A stretch of 64,000 nt of DNA from Sulfuriferula thiophila (GTDB taxonomy: Bacteria; Pseudomonadota; Gammaproteobacteria; Burkholderiales; Sulfuriferulaceae), in NCBI RefSeq assembly GCF_003864975.1, contig NZ_BHGL01000007.1, positions 258,359 through 322,358 of the forward strand, given 5' to 3'. Below, in pieces: positions 55,441 through 64,000 of the stretch. Numbering within the stretch: the stretch's first letter is position 1; each line of letters starts with the position of its first letter. The position numbers and the translations under genes were made by a program. The notes beneath the pieces were generated by a model that did no database searches, was not told the origin of the DNA, and worked only from the letters and a program-made list of their open reading frames with translations.

Positions 55441-56667
55441 ATGGCTGTCGCAAAAAATGTTAAAGCGCAAAAAGATGTCGCATTCAGCTGGGAAGGCACA
55501 GACAAAAGCGGCAAAAAGGTTCAAGGTGAAATGATCGCCGGGGGCGAAGCCGTAGTCAGTTCTACCTTGCGTCGCCAAGGCATCAATGTCAAGAAAATCA
55601 AGAAGAAAGGGTCTTTTGCGGGCGGTAAAAAAATCACAGCCAAAGATGTCGCGCTGTTTACCCGGCAACTGGCTACCATGATGAAGTCAGGCGTGCCTTT
55701 ATTGCAGGCATTCGACATTGTCGCCAAAGGTCATGCCAATCCTGCTGTACAGAAACTGCTTATTGACATCAAAACCAATATAGAAGGCGGTAACAGTCTC
55801 GCCAAATCGTTTGCAAAGTACCCACTGTATTTTGACACCTTATATGTAAACCTGGTTGATGCTGGCGAGCAGGCGGGTATTCTTGACGGAGTACTGGATC
55901 GTCTCGCAACCTATCAGGAAAAAATTCTCGCCATTAAGGGGAAAATCAAATCCGCACTGTTCTATCCGCTATCCATCCTCGTGGTAGCGTTTGTCATTAC
56001 TGCGGTAATCATGCTGTTTGTTGTGCCCGCCTTTAAAGAACTATTCAGCAGCTTTGGCGCTGATTTGCCCGCACCGACCCTGATCATGATGAGCATTTCC
56101 GACTTTTTTGTCAGTTACTGGTGGGCTATTTTCGGCGCCATCGGCGGCGGTTTCTGGTTCTTCTTCTATACCTGGAAACGCTCACGCAAAATGCAGGAGG
56201 TCATGGATCGCGCCATGCTCAAACTGCCTATATTTGGTGTAATTCTGGAAAAGGCGGCCATTGCGCGCTGGACCCGCACCCTGTCCACCATGTTCGCCGC
56301 AGGTGTGCCACTGGTTGAAGCGCTTACTTCCGTGGCAGGAGCGGCAGGCAATATAGTTTACTATCATGCCACCATGAAGATTCGCTCTGAAGTCAGCACT
56401 GGCATCAGCCTCACCATCGCCATGCAAAATAGTGGGATTTTCCCCAACATGGTGCAGCAAATGGTCGCCATCGGCGAAGAATCCGGCGCACTGGATTCCA
56501 TGCTGGGCAAAGTTGCCGATTTCTATGAAGCTGAAGTCGATGATGCGGTAGCATCTATCTCCAGCCTGATGGAGCCTATCATCATGGTAGTACTCGGCGG
56601 CCTGATCGGCAGCATGGTTATCGCCATGTACTTACCTATCTTCAAAATGGGCAGCGTGGTCGGTTAA
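55441..56667 (+). CDS. pilC: Type IV pilus inner-membrane platform protein PilC
   Basis: A 408-residue polytopic protein with two GspF/PilC domains, each with the conserved pattern LFTRQLATMMKSGVPLLQAF (first) and RWTRTLSTMFAAGVPLVEAL (second), and three hydrophobic helices. The N terminus (FSWEGTDKSGKKVQGEM) is typical. PilC couples the PilB motor to pilin assembly. It starts 55 bases after pilB. Confidence 0.93.
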   Translation: MAVAKNVKAQKDVAFSWEGTDKSGKKVQGEMIAGGEAVVSSTLRRQGINVKKIKKKGSFAGGKKITAKDVALFTRQLATMMKSGVPLLQAFDIVAKGHANPAVQKLLIDIKTNIEGGNSLAKSFAKYPLYFDTLYVNLVDAGEQAGILDGVLDRLATYQEKILAIKGKIKSALFYPLSILVVAFVITAVIMLFVVPAFKELFSSFGADLPAPTLIMMSISDFFVSYWWAIFGAIGGGFWFFFYTWKRSRKMQEVMDRAMLKLPIFGVILEKAAIARWTRTLSTMFAAGVPLVEALTSVAGAAGNIVYYHATMKIRSEVSTGISLTIAMQNSGIFPNMVQQMVAIGEESGALDSMLGKVADFYEAEVDDAVASISSLMEPIIMVVLGGLIGSMVIAMYLPIFKMGSVVG

Positions 56668-56687
56668 TAAATCAAGGTACTCTGCAT

Positions 56688-57545
56688 ATGCTCGCTTTAC
56701 TGCAAGCCGACCCAATATTATTCACTGTCACTTGCGGGATAGTGGGTTTGCTGGTCGGCAGTTTTCTCAATGTTGTCATTTATCGCCTACCGAAAATCAT
56801 GGAACGCGATTGGCAGGAACAATGCGCCGCCTTAAATGGACTGCCGTCGCCACATCAGACAGCATTCAGTTTATCCATACCCCGTTCTGCATGCCCGTCA
56901 TGCGGGCATAAAATCGGTGCAACCGAGAACATCCCCATACTCAGTTACTTGTGGTTGCGCGGCAAATGCGCGGGTTGCGGAGTACGCATCAGCCCGCGCT
57001 ATCCTATAGTGGAAGCCGCAACAGGCATTCTTACCGCTGCAGCCGCAAGCTATTTTGGTTTCGGGCTCAGCGCGATAGCTGCGATTATTTTCATTTGGGC
57101 ATTAATTGCCCTCACTTTTATTGATTTTGACACCCAGCTATTGCCTGACAGCATCACGCTGCCATTATTATGGGCCGGACTCTTATTTAACCTGCAATCC
57201 ACGTTTGTGCCATTGCAAACGGCCGTCATCGGTGCAATGGCTGGCTATTTGAGCCTCTGGGCTGTTTACTGGGCATTCAAACTTATCACCGGCAAGGAAG
57301 GTATGGGCTACGGCGATTTCAAGCTACTCGCCGCCATTGGCGCATGGCTGGGCTGGAGCATGCTGCCACTGGTGATTTTATTATCGTCGGCTGTCGGCGC
57401 CATCGTAGGCATTATTTTGATCGTTCTCGCCAAACAGGGCAGATCAGTCCCCATCCCTTTCGGCCCATATCTGGCCGGGGGCGGACTCATTGCATTATTT
57501 TGGGGGCCCGCAATTCTACAGAACTATCTGGCAACGCTGGCATGA
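56688..57545 (+). CDS. pilD: Prepilin leader peptidase/N-methyltransferase PilD
   Basis: A 285-residue membrane aspartyl protease that cleaves prepilin leaders and methylates the new N terminus. The N-terminal cytoplasmic zinc-like domain has CPSC and CAGC pairs, needed for methyl transfer, and the catalytic aspartates lie in FIDFDTQLLPD and GYGDFK. About eight hydrophobic helices are visible. It overlaps coaE by 4 bases (ATGA). Confidence 0.94.
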   Translation: MLALLQADPILFTVTCGIVGLLVGSFLNVVIYRLPKIMERDWQEQCAALNGLPSPHQTAFSLSIPRSACPSCGHKIGATENIPILSYLWLRGKCAGCGVRISPRYPIVEAATGILTAAAASYFGFGLSAIAAIIFIWALIALTFIDFDTQLLPDSITLPLLWAGLLFNLQSTFVPLQTAVIGAMAGYLSLWAVYWAFKLITGKEGMGYGDFKLLAAIGAWLGWSMLPLVILLSSAVGAIVGIILIVLAKQGRSVPIPFGPYLAGGGLIALFWGPAILQNYLATLA

Positions 57546-58162
57546 CCTTCATTGTCGGCTTGACTGGGGGCATAGGTTGCGGCAAAAGCACAGTAGGTCA
57601 GCAATTTGCTGACCTTGGGGTAGATGTCATTGATACAGACACCATTGCCCACGCCCTCACGCAAGCTCATGGCTCGGCCATACTCGAAATCGCCAGCGCA
57701 TTCGGTGAGCGTTACATTAATCAACACGGCGCCCTTGATCGCGAGCGCATGCGGGAACTCGTGTTTACCGATGCTAACGCCAAAGCCAAGCTGGAAGCCA
57801 TCCTGCATCCCCTTATATACCAGGCCGTCATCGCAGCAATTGCATCAGCCGATGATGCCGCTTATATCCTGCTCGTCGTACCACTATTAATAGAATCAAA
57901 ACGGTACTTGGACATAGTGCAACGCGTACTTGTGGTAGATTGTGACGAACAGCAGCAAATCAACCGGGCGATGGCCCGAAGCGGCTTAACTGAACAAGCC
58001 GTGCAACGTATCATGCAAAATCAGGCAACTCGTCAGCAACGACTTCAACACGCTGACGATGTCATCCTGAACACCAGCTCACTTGATTTTGTACAGCAGC
58101 GGGTTATGGAACTTCACAAGACTTACTTGACTCAGGCACAAATTTTGCCTGCAACGCATTAG
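57542..58162 (+). CDS. coaE: Dephospho-CoA kinase
   Basis: A 206-residue kinase that makes the last step of coenzyme A synthesis. It has the P-loop GLTGGIGCGKST, the DTDTIAH substrate motif and the lid region ARSGLTEQAVQRIM. The start at 57542 overlaps the pilD stop. Linkage to pilBCD and zapD/yacG is widely conserved in Proteobacteria. Confidence 0.94.
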   Translation: MTFIVGLTGGIGCGKSTVGQQFADLGVDVIDTDTIAHALTQAHGSAILEIASAFGERYINQHGALDRERMRELVFTDANAKAKLEAILHPLIYQAVIAAIASADDAAYILLVVPLLIESKRYLDIVQRVLVVDCDEQQQINRAMARSGLTEQAVQRIMQNQATRQQRLQHADDVILNTSSLDFVQQRVMELHKTYLTQAQILPATH

Positions 58163-58235
58163 TATTTGCCAACACAAACATTATCATGTCAGAATCTGGT
58201 TTGCTTTTTAAGCTTGTGATGAAACAACCTAACTC

Positions 58236-58988
58236 GTGATTCACTACGAATACCCACTCAGTGAGCGTGTCCGCACCTTACTTCGACTAGAGAGCCTGTT
58301 TCAGAAGGCTCTCTATTTTGTTACGCTTGAAGACCGCCTGCCGCATCACGCAGCACTGCTCGCCATATTTGAAATTATCGAAGTTGCCGCACGCGCCGAC
58401 CTGAAATCAGACATTCTGCAAGAGCTGGAACGCCAACGCCAAGGATTGGAAGCACTACGCCGCAATCCTGCAATCGATCAGGACAAGCTGACAGAAATAC
58501 TAGGCGAAATTAGCCAGTGTCTGAAATCAATCCATAGCCTGACCGGCAAACTCGGTCAACACCTCAAAGACATTGAATGGCTGATGAATGTCAAACAGCG
58601 CGCCAGCATCCCGGGGGGCACCTGCGAATTCGACTTGCCTGCTTATCACTACTGGCTATATAGCACCACAGCGAAACGTCGCAGCGACTTAACCGCATGG
58701 ATTACTCCCATGCTGCCGATTCACCAGGGCCTGAGCGTAGTATTGAAGTTGCTGCGGGAAAGCGGACAACCGCAACCAGTAATCGCGGTCAAAGGTGCTT
58801 ATCAACAAATGCTGGGGGGGCGTAATGCGCAATTGCTCAAGATCAGCGTCAACCAGACACTGCCTTGCGTACCAGAAGCCAGTGCTAATAAATATGCACT
58901 CAGCATCCGTTTTTTGACTGTGTCCCAGGAACACCCCAGCCAGTGTACGGAAAATATTGAATTCAGCCTGACATTCTGCAATCTATGA
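58236..58988 (+). CDS. zapD: Cell division protein ZapD
   Basis: A 250-residue cytoplasmic FtsZ-associated protein that bundles Z-ring filaments. The opening [21 protein letters not shown] is the family signature, with a long helical domain followed by a beta domain around residues 130-250. The start is GTG (58236), the first start in the frame that begins the conserved YEYPLSE segment. It overlaps yacG by 4 bases (ATGA), as in E. coli coaE-zapD-yacG. Confidence 0.9.
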   Translation: MIHYEYPLSERVRTLLRLESLFQKALYFVTLEDRLPHHAALLAIFEIIEVAARADLKSDILQELERQRQGLEALRRNPAIDQDKLTEILGEISQCLKSIHSLTGKLGQHLKDIEWLMNVKQRASIPGGTCEFDLPAYHYWLYSTTAKRRSDLTAWITPMLPIHQGLSVVLKLLRESGQPQPVIAVKGAYQQMLGGRNAQLLKISVNQTLPCVPEASANKYALSIRFLTVSQEHPSQCTENIEFSLTFCNL

Positions 58989-59173
58989 AGCCACCCGCCA
59001 TCGTCAAATGCCCGACCTGCAAGGACCCGGTAGAATGGACACCGGCAAGTAAGTATCGTCCTTTTTGCTCGGAGCGTTGCCGCCTGATTGATCTGGGACA
59101 ATGGGCGACTGAGGCATACAGCGTACCGGTCACCAGCTCACCGGACCAGGACACCGATACCTCATTCAGTTAA
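58985..59173 (+). CDS. yacG: DNA gyrase inhibitor YacG
   Basis: A 62-residue zinc-finger protein. The four-cysteine pattern CPTC...[14 protein letters not shown] is diagnostic. In E. coli YacG binds GyrB and blocks DNA binding by gyrase. It overlaps zapD and ends one base from the convergent rpiA stop. Confidence 0.92.
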   Translation: MKPPAIVKCPTCKDPVEWTPASKYRPFCSERCRLIDLGQWATEAYSVPVTSSPDQDTDTSFS

Positions 59174-59174
59174 A

Positions 59175-59837
59175 TTAGTTACCGGCCTGCATGGTTTTGA
59201 CACCTTCAGCCGTACCCAGCAGTAACACATCAGCAGCACGCTGTGCGAACAAACCGTTCGTCACCACACCCACAATCTGATTCAACGTTGTTTCCAGCTC
59301 TACCGGATTCATAATACTCAGCCCATGCACGTCCAGAATGACATTACCATTATCGGTAATAAAGCCTTCTCGCAACTGCGGCTGGCCACCCAGCTTAACT
59401 ATTTCACGCGCAACATAACTACGCGCCATCGGAATAACTTCCACGGGCAACGGAAAACGCCCCAGCACATCCACCAGCTTGGAAGCATCCGCCAGGCAAA
59501 TGAATTTCTTGCTGCAAGCTGCAACGATCTTTTCCCGTGTCAACGCACCGCCACCTCCTTTAATCATATGCATATGCTTGGTGATTTCATCCGCCCCATC
59601 CACATATATCTCCAGCTCACCGACCTCGTTCAGCTCGTATACGCTGATGCCATGGCCTTTCAGGCGTTGCGCGGTGGCTTCAGAACTAGCGACAGCGCCA
59701 TCAAAGCGGCCCTTGATCTTGGCCAGCTCATCAATAAAGAAGTTGGCAGTCGAACCGGTGCCCACACCGATAATGCCTTGCGGCACATAATCAATCGCGG
59801 CACGCGCCACGGCCTGTTTCAATTCATCTTGTGTCAT
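59175..59837 (-). CDS. rpiA: Ribose-5-phosphate isomerase A
   Basis: A 220-residue isomerase of the pentose phosphate and Calvin-cycle network. It has [14 protein letters not shown] near the N terminus, ASSEAT, the catalytic DGADEI segment and [13 protein letters not shown], all RpiA signatures. ATG 59837 is chosen over ATG 59843 because GAGG lies 6 bases before it. In a sulfur chemolithoautotroph it would also serve carbon fixation, though no Calvin-cycle genes are nearby. Confidence 0.94.
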   Translation of the reverse strand: MTQDELKQAVARAAIDYVPQGIIGVGTGSTANFFIDELAKIKGRFDGAVASSEATAQRLKGHGISVYELNEVGELEIYVDGADEITKHMHMIKGGGGALTREKIVAACSKKFICLADASKLVDVLGRFPLPVEVIPMARSYVAREIVKLGGQPQLREGFITDNGNVILDVHGLSIMNPVELETTLNQIVGVVTNGLFAQRAADVLLLGTAEGVKTMQAGN

Positions 59838-59953
59838 TGTCATCCTCAATCACTAGCTCATTACAAAAACAAAGAGGATAACCATAAATTAGAATTTTCA
59901 CAAATCGTGCAAGGTCTGTTAATCTTAGGGTTCTGTTTGACACATACCGCATC

Positions 59954-61480
59954 ATGGCACATAACGATCTCACCCACGACTATCTGGCAGCCATCCTTAC
60001 CGCGCGCGTTTATGACGTAGCCATAGAATCGCCGCTGGAACTCGCACCCAATTTATCTGCACGTATCGGCAACAACATCTACCTGAAACGGGAAGACTTG
60101 CAACCGGTATTCTCCTTCAAGTTACGCGGCGCCTATAACAAGATGGCAGGACTATCCGCAGATGCATTGGCCGCAGGTGTGATTACCGCGTCCGCTGGCA
60201 ACCATGCCCAGGGTGTAGCATTGGCTGCCCAGAAACTGGGCTGCCGTGCGACCATCGTAATGCCCACACCTACTCCGCAAATCAAGGTCAATGCAGTCAA
60301 GGCGCGTGGCGCCGAGGCCATACTGGTGGGCGACACCTACGATGACGCCTACGCCTACGCCAGGAATCTGGCGGAGACATCGGGCGCGACCTACGTCCAC
60401 CCCTACGATGATCCGGCGGTCATTGCCGGCCAGGGCACCATTGCGATGGAAATCCTGCGCCAGCACAGTGCGCCGATAGACGCCGTATTTATCCCCGTGG
60501 GCGGCGGTGGCCTGATCGCCGGCATGGCGGTGTATATCAAGCGCCTCAAACCCGGCATCAAAGTCATAGGTGTCGAACCCGAAGATGCCGATGCCATGGC
60601 GCGCTCACTCACCGCACAGCAACGCGTATTACTCTCACAAGTCGGTATTTTTGCCGACGGTGTTGCCGTCAAGCAGGTCGGTGAAGAAACCTTCCGCCTG
60701 GCCAGCCTGTATGTCGATGAAATCATCCGCGTCGATAATGACGCCATCTGTGCGGCAATCAAGGATGTATTTGAAGACACCCGTTCCATCCTCGAGCCGT
60801 CCGGCGCGCTGTCAGTCGCCGGCGCCAAAATCTGGTGCGCGCGCGAGCAGGTATCCAACAGCACCGTGGTCGCCATCGCCAGCGGTGCCAACATGAACTT
60901 TGACCGGCTGCGCTACATTGCCGAACGTGCCGAACTGGGCGAACGCCGCGAAGCCATCCTTGCCGTGACGATCCCGGAAACACCCGGCAGCTTCAAGGCA
61001 TTCTGCACCTTGCTGGGTACGCGCAACATTACCGAATTTAACTACCGGTTTGCCGACAACCAGGATGCGCATGTATTTGTCGGCGTACAGGTAGCCAATC
61101 GCCAGGGTGCAACCGATCTGGTTAACATGCTGCAAGCTAATCAGCTAACTACGATAGACCTGACCGATAACGAGATGGCCAAATTGCACGTACGCCATCT
61201 GGTTGGCGGACACGCCCCCCAGGTGGAACACGAACTGGTTTACCGTTTTGAATTCCCGGAACGTCCAGGTGCATTAATGCGCTTCCTGAACGCCCTGAGT
61301 CAGAACTGGAACATCAGCCTGTTCCACTACCGTAATCACGGCGCTGACTACGGGCGCGTACTGGTGGGTATACAGGTACCACCACAGGAACAGGCCGATT
61401 TCCACGCCTCCCTGCACCGCCTTGGCTACCCGTACTGGGACGAAACTGCTAACGTAGCTTACAAGCTATTCCTGAACTAG
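59954..61480 (+). CDS. ilvA: Threonine ammonia-lyase, biosynthetic
   Basis: A 508-residue PLP enzyme that starts isoleucine synthesis by deaminating threonine to 2-oxobutanoate. The PLP lysine is in FSFKLRGAYNK (Lys56), the phosphate-binding loop is VGGGGLIAGMAVY, and two ACT-like regulatory domains (about residues 330-500) support isoleucine feedback. Length is right for the regulated form. The next gene follows with no gap. Confidence 0.94.
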   Translation: MAHNDLTHDYLAAILTARVYDVAIESPLELAPNLSARIGNNIYLKREDLQPVFSFKLRGAYNKMAGLSADALAAGVITASAGNHAQGVALAAQKLGCRATIVMPTPTPQIKVNAVKARGAEAILVGDTYDDAYAYARNLAETSGATYVHPYDDPAVIAGQGTIAMEILRQHSAPIDAVFIPVGGGGLIAGMAVYIKRLKPGIKVIGVEPEDADAMARSLTAQQRVLLSQVGIFADGVAVKQVGEETFRLASLYVDEIIRVDNDAICAAIKDVFEDTRSILEPSGALSVAGAKIWCAREQVSNSTVVAIASGANMNFDRLRYIAERAELGERREAILAVTIPETPGSFKAFCTLLGTRNITEFNYRFADNQDAHVFVGVQVANRQGATDLVNMLQANQLTTIDLTDNEMAKLHVRHLVGGHAPQVEHELVYRFEFPERPGALMRFLNALSQNWNISLFHYRNHGADYGRVLVGIQVPPQEQADFHASLHRLGYPYWDETANVAYKLFLN

Positions 61481-63424
61481 ATGCGTTATCTTGTCGCCTG
61501 CCTCCTGCTGGCAGCCAGCTTTATCACCCACGCCGACGACAGCAGCGACTTTGTCGCCGCGCGTGACGCATTCCGCACTGGACAAATCCAGCGCCTGCCC
61601 GAGTATGCACAGCGTTTACATGATTCCGTATTACTGCCATACGTTCAATACTGGCAAATAAGCTCGCAACTCAAAACTGCCAGCGCAGATGACATTCGCT
61701 ATTTCATTGACCGCAACAGCGACTCTCCGCTATCCAACAAACTACGCAGTGACTGGTTACGCCTGCTCGGACAACAGCAAGACTGGACAACCTATCTCAA
61801 CGAATATCCTTTAGTGGTCAATCCAGACGTCACTCTGCAGTGTTATGCGCTGCAGGGTCGCATTGCGCAGGGCCAGCCACTCGCGCTCAAGGATGGTGTG
61901 GCATTATGGTTTACCGGCAAGGATATGCCATCCAGTTGCGACAACCTGTTCAGCAACCTGATTGCCAGACAGTACATCAGCCAGAATGACATCTGGCAAC
62001 GTATCCGTCTGTCACTGGAAAACAACAACACCAATACCGCGCAGGCTATTAGCGCCTATCTCACTGAGCCCTCACAGCTAGATCAAAAACTGCTGTCCAA
62101 AGTCGCGAATGCACCGGAAGCATTGCTGAACAGCAACCGGCTCAACTTACAGCAACGCGGACAACGTGAGTTGGCACTCTACGCGATCAGCCGGCTGGCA
62201 CGCAGCAACGCTACAACGGCAGCCCAACGCTGGGAAAAAATTAAAGCAGACTTTCCCGCCGCCGACCAGCACTACGGCTGGGGACAAATTGCACTCTATG
62301 CCGCACGCCAACACTTGCCGGCAGCCGTGACCTGGTTTGACCTGGCTGGCAACACCGAACTCAATGAAGAACAGCAGGCATGGCGTGTCCGCGCTGCGCT
62401 ACTGGCTGGCAACTGGACACAAGTACAAAGCGGCATTCTGAACATGCCCGCCACCCTGCGTAATGAAAGCGCCTGGCGCTACTGGCTGGCACGGGCCTAT
62501 AAAGCCCAGGGCAAAACCTATCAGGCTAATACACTGCTGGCCCCACTCTCGCGCGAATATGATTTTTACGGCTTGCTGGCAGAGGAAGAACTCGGTGCGG
62601 CGGCAGGCAGCCCGACGATCAACTTCAACGTAGCCAGCGATGAAGTCGCTACCATCAGCCGCATCCCCGCCATCCAGCGGGCGCTACTGCTCAATCAGCT
62701 TGATTACCGCACCGAAGCCAACAACGAATGGAACTGGGCAATCCGCAATTTCGATGATCGCCGCCTGTTGGCCGCGGCAGAACTGGCCCGGCAACAAAAC
62801 TGGCTGGATCGTGCCATCAATACCGCCACGCGCACTCAGCAATTGCATAATTTTGATTTGCGTTTTCTCGCGCCTTATCGCGACACTGCCCGCCAATACG
62901 CCAAAGAGTATGGGCTGGATGAAGCCTGGGTCTATGGATTAATGCGGCAGGAAAGCCGCTTTGTCAGCCAGGCCAAATCCGGTGTTGGGGCTTCCGGTAT
63001 CATGCAGATCATGCCGGCTACCGGGCGCTGGATTGCCAACAAGCTGGGTATCCATCACTTCCAGACTGAACACCTGCATCAGCTTGATACCAATATGCAA
63101 TTTGGCATGTATTACCTCAAGAGCATCCAGCAGAGCCTGGACAATTCGGACGTGCTCGCCACTGCCGCATACAATGCCGGCCCTGGACGCGCACGTCGCT
63201 GGCGCACTGAAAAAGCCATAGAAGGGGCGATTTATGCAGAAGCAATACCTTTTAGCGAGACTCGTGACTACGTCAAGAAAGTCATCGCCAATGCCGTGTT
63301 TTATGCCCGCCGCTTCAATCAGCCGGAAACCTCGATCAAAGCTAGACTCGGCATCATTGCTGGCACAGCCTCACCGGCATTATGCGGCGGCAACAATGAA
63401 AACGCGCCCAGCTGCGACAATTAA
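61481..63424 (+). CDS. Soluble lytic murein transglycosylase
   Basis: A 647-residue exported enzyme with a signal peptide (YLVACLLLAASFITHA). A long alpha-superhelical U-domain precedes the C-terminal goose-lysozyme-like domain with RQESRFVSQAKSGVGASGIMQIMPATGRWIA (catalytic Glu) and YNAGPGRARRWR. It cleaves glycan strands to anhydro-MurNAc products. Those products are the substrates that the AmgK-MurU pair elsewhere in the window helps recycle. It ends in an overlap with the opposite bioA stop. Confidence 0.9.
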   Translation: MRYLVACLLLAASFITHADDSSDFVAARDAFRTGQIQRLPEYAQRLHDSVLLPYVQYWQISSQLKTASADDIRYFIDRNSDSPLSNKLRSDWLRLLGQQQDWTTYLNEYPLVVNPDVTLQCYALQGRIAQGQPLALKDGVALWFTGKDMPSSCDNLFSNLIARQYISQNDIWQRIRLSLENNNTNTAQAISAYLTEPSQLDQKLLSKVANAPEALLNSNRLNLQQRGQRELALYAISRLARSNATTAAQRWEKIKADFPAADQHYGWGQIALYAARQHLPAAVTWFDLAGNTELNEEQQAWRVRAALLAGNWTQVQSGILNMPATLRNESAWRYWLARAYKAQGKTYQANTLLAPLSREYDFYGLLAEEELGAAAGSPTINFNVASDEVATISRIPAIQRALLLNQLDYRTEANNEWNWAIRNFDDRRLLAAAELARQQNWLDRAINTATRTQQLHNFDLRFLAPYRDTARQYAKEYGLDEAWVYGLMRQESRFVSQAKSGVGASGIMQIMPATGRWIANKLGIHHFQTEHLHQLDTNMQFGMYYLKSIQQSLDNSDVLATAAYNAGPGRARRWRTEKAIEGAIYAEAIPFSETRDYVKKVIANAVFYARRFNQPETSIKARLGIIAGTASPALCGGNNENAPSCDN

Positions 63425-63999
63425 GACACACCGGTTACTTGCACCAGCGCAGCCAGGCTGCCTCGAACGAGCTGGTCAATTTCAGCCTCGCTAATCACAT
63501 AAGGAGGCATGAAATACACTGTATTACCGATTGGGCGCAGCAACAAACCCTGATCCAGTGCCGCCAGATAGAACTCACGGGCAAAGCTGGCATCAGCACC
63601 CGCCACATCAAACGCCCAGATCATGCCGGTACGCCGGAAATTGGTCACGCGGGCATGCTCACGCAATGGCACCGCCACTTTATCCAGATAATCACCTTTG
63701 CTGCGATTATTAGCCAGCACCTGATCCTGTGCAAAGATATCCAGCGTAGCCAATGCTGCGCGGCACGCCAATGGATTACCCGTATAGGAATGCGAATGCA
63801 GGAAGCCGCGCGCAGTGGCGTCATCATAAAACGCACTGTAAATTTCATCCGTAGCCAGTACCGCTGACAATGGCAGATAGCCACCGGTAATCCCCTTCGA
63901 CAGGCACATCAGATCAGGCTTGATGGCAGCCTGCTCACAGGCAAACATGGTGCCGGTACGGCCGAAACCCACGGCAATTTCATCAGCGATCAAATGCAC
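63421..63999 (-). CDS. bioA: Adenosylmethionine-8-amino-7-oxononanoate aminotransferase, C-terminal part
   Basis: The gene is cut by the right edge; 192 residues are visible. Present are IADEIAVGFGRTGTMFACEQA and the PLP-lysine loop LSKGITGGYLPLSAVL, GFLHSHSYTGNPLACRAAL and the usual C-terminal small domain ending PPYVISEAEIDQLV. BioA makes 7,8-diaminononanoate in biotin synthesis. Its stop codon shares the palindrome TTAA with the stop of the convergent transglycosylase gene. Confidence 0.9.
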   Translation of the reverse strand: MHLIADEIAVGFGRTGTMFACEQAAIKPDLMCLSKGITGGYLPLSAVLATDEIYSAFYDDATARGFLHSHSYTGNPLACRAALATLDIFAQDQVLANNRSKGDYLDKVAVPLREHARVTNFRRTGMIWAFDVAGADASFAREFYLAALDQGLLLRPIGNTVYFMPPYVISEAEIDQLVRGSLAALVQVTGVS

Positions 64000-64000
64000 A

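Overview
This window looks like the chromosome of a Gram-negative, sulfur-oxidising betaproteobacterium, probably in the Nitrosomonadales (Sulfuriferula or Sulfuricella-like lineages). That placement is inferred from gene content and synteny, not from a marker gene. Pointers are the lptD-surA-pdxA-rsmA and pepP-ubiH-ubiI-like runs, pilBCD-coaE-zapD-yacG, and a long cytoplasmic sulfur-oxidation cluster. Coding density is very high, with many ATGA-type overlaps and no gene-free stretch over about 250 bases. I saw no rRNA, tRNA, CRISPR array, prophage or IS element.

Left part (1-33.6 kb, mostly housekeeping): a proton-channel fragment and two secreted phosphatases; an Fbp-type ferric iron ABC importer (fbpABC) behind a near-perfect Fur box; a spherulin-4-like secreted protein; a methyltransferase; DsbC; two ubiquinone hydroxylases with pepP; the peptidoglycan-recycling pair amgK-murU; the outer-membrane biogenesis operon lptD-surA-pdxA-rsmA; a membrane/TPR protein; an AddA/RecB-type helicase-nuclease; glyQS; an OmpR/EnvZ-type two-component pair; and a FadL-type outer membrane protein.

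Central part (33.8-51.6 kb, all on the minus strand): a sulfur-oxidation supercluster. In transcription order it reads soeA-soeB-soeC (cytoplasmic sulfite dehydrogenase), rhd-tusA-dsrE2 (sulfur carriers), shdrC1-B1-A-hyp-C2-B2 (sulfur-oxidising heterodisulfide-reductase-like complex), lbpA-dsrE3-lbpA (two lipoate-binding proteins around a DsrE-family protein), and lipS1-slplA-lipT-lipS2 (a dedicated lipoate assembly pathway). The inferred logic: rhodanese, TusA and DsrE proteins pass sulfane sulfur in the cytoplasm; sHdr with lipoylated LbpA oxidises it to sulfite; SoeABC oxidises sulfite to sulfate and feeds electrons to the quinone pool; the Lip genes build and attach the lipoyl group. Perfect hairpins sit at hdrB2/lbpA and lbpA/lipS1. 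The core is visibly more AT-rich than its surroundings. The sHdr-LbpA system is already described in the literature; it is the most notable system here, and I do not claim it as new.

Right part (51.9-64 kb): an unknown 103-residue protein divergent from soeA, a CorC/CNNM-type membrane protein, the type IV pilus genes pilB-pilC-pilD with coaE-zapD-yacG, rpiA, ilvA, a soluble lytic transglycosylase, and the C-terminal part of bioA cut by the window edge.
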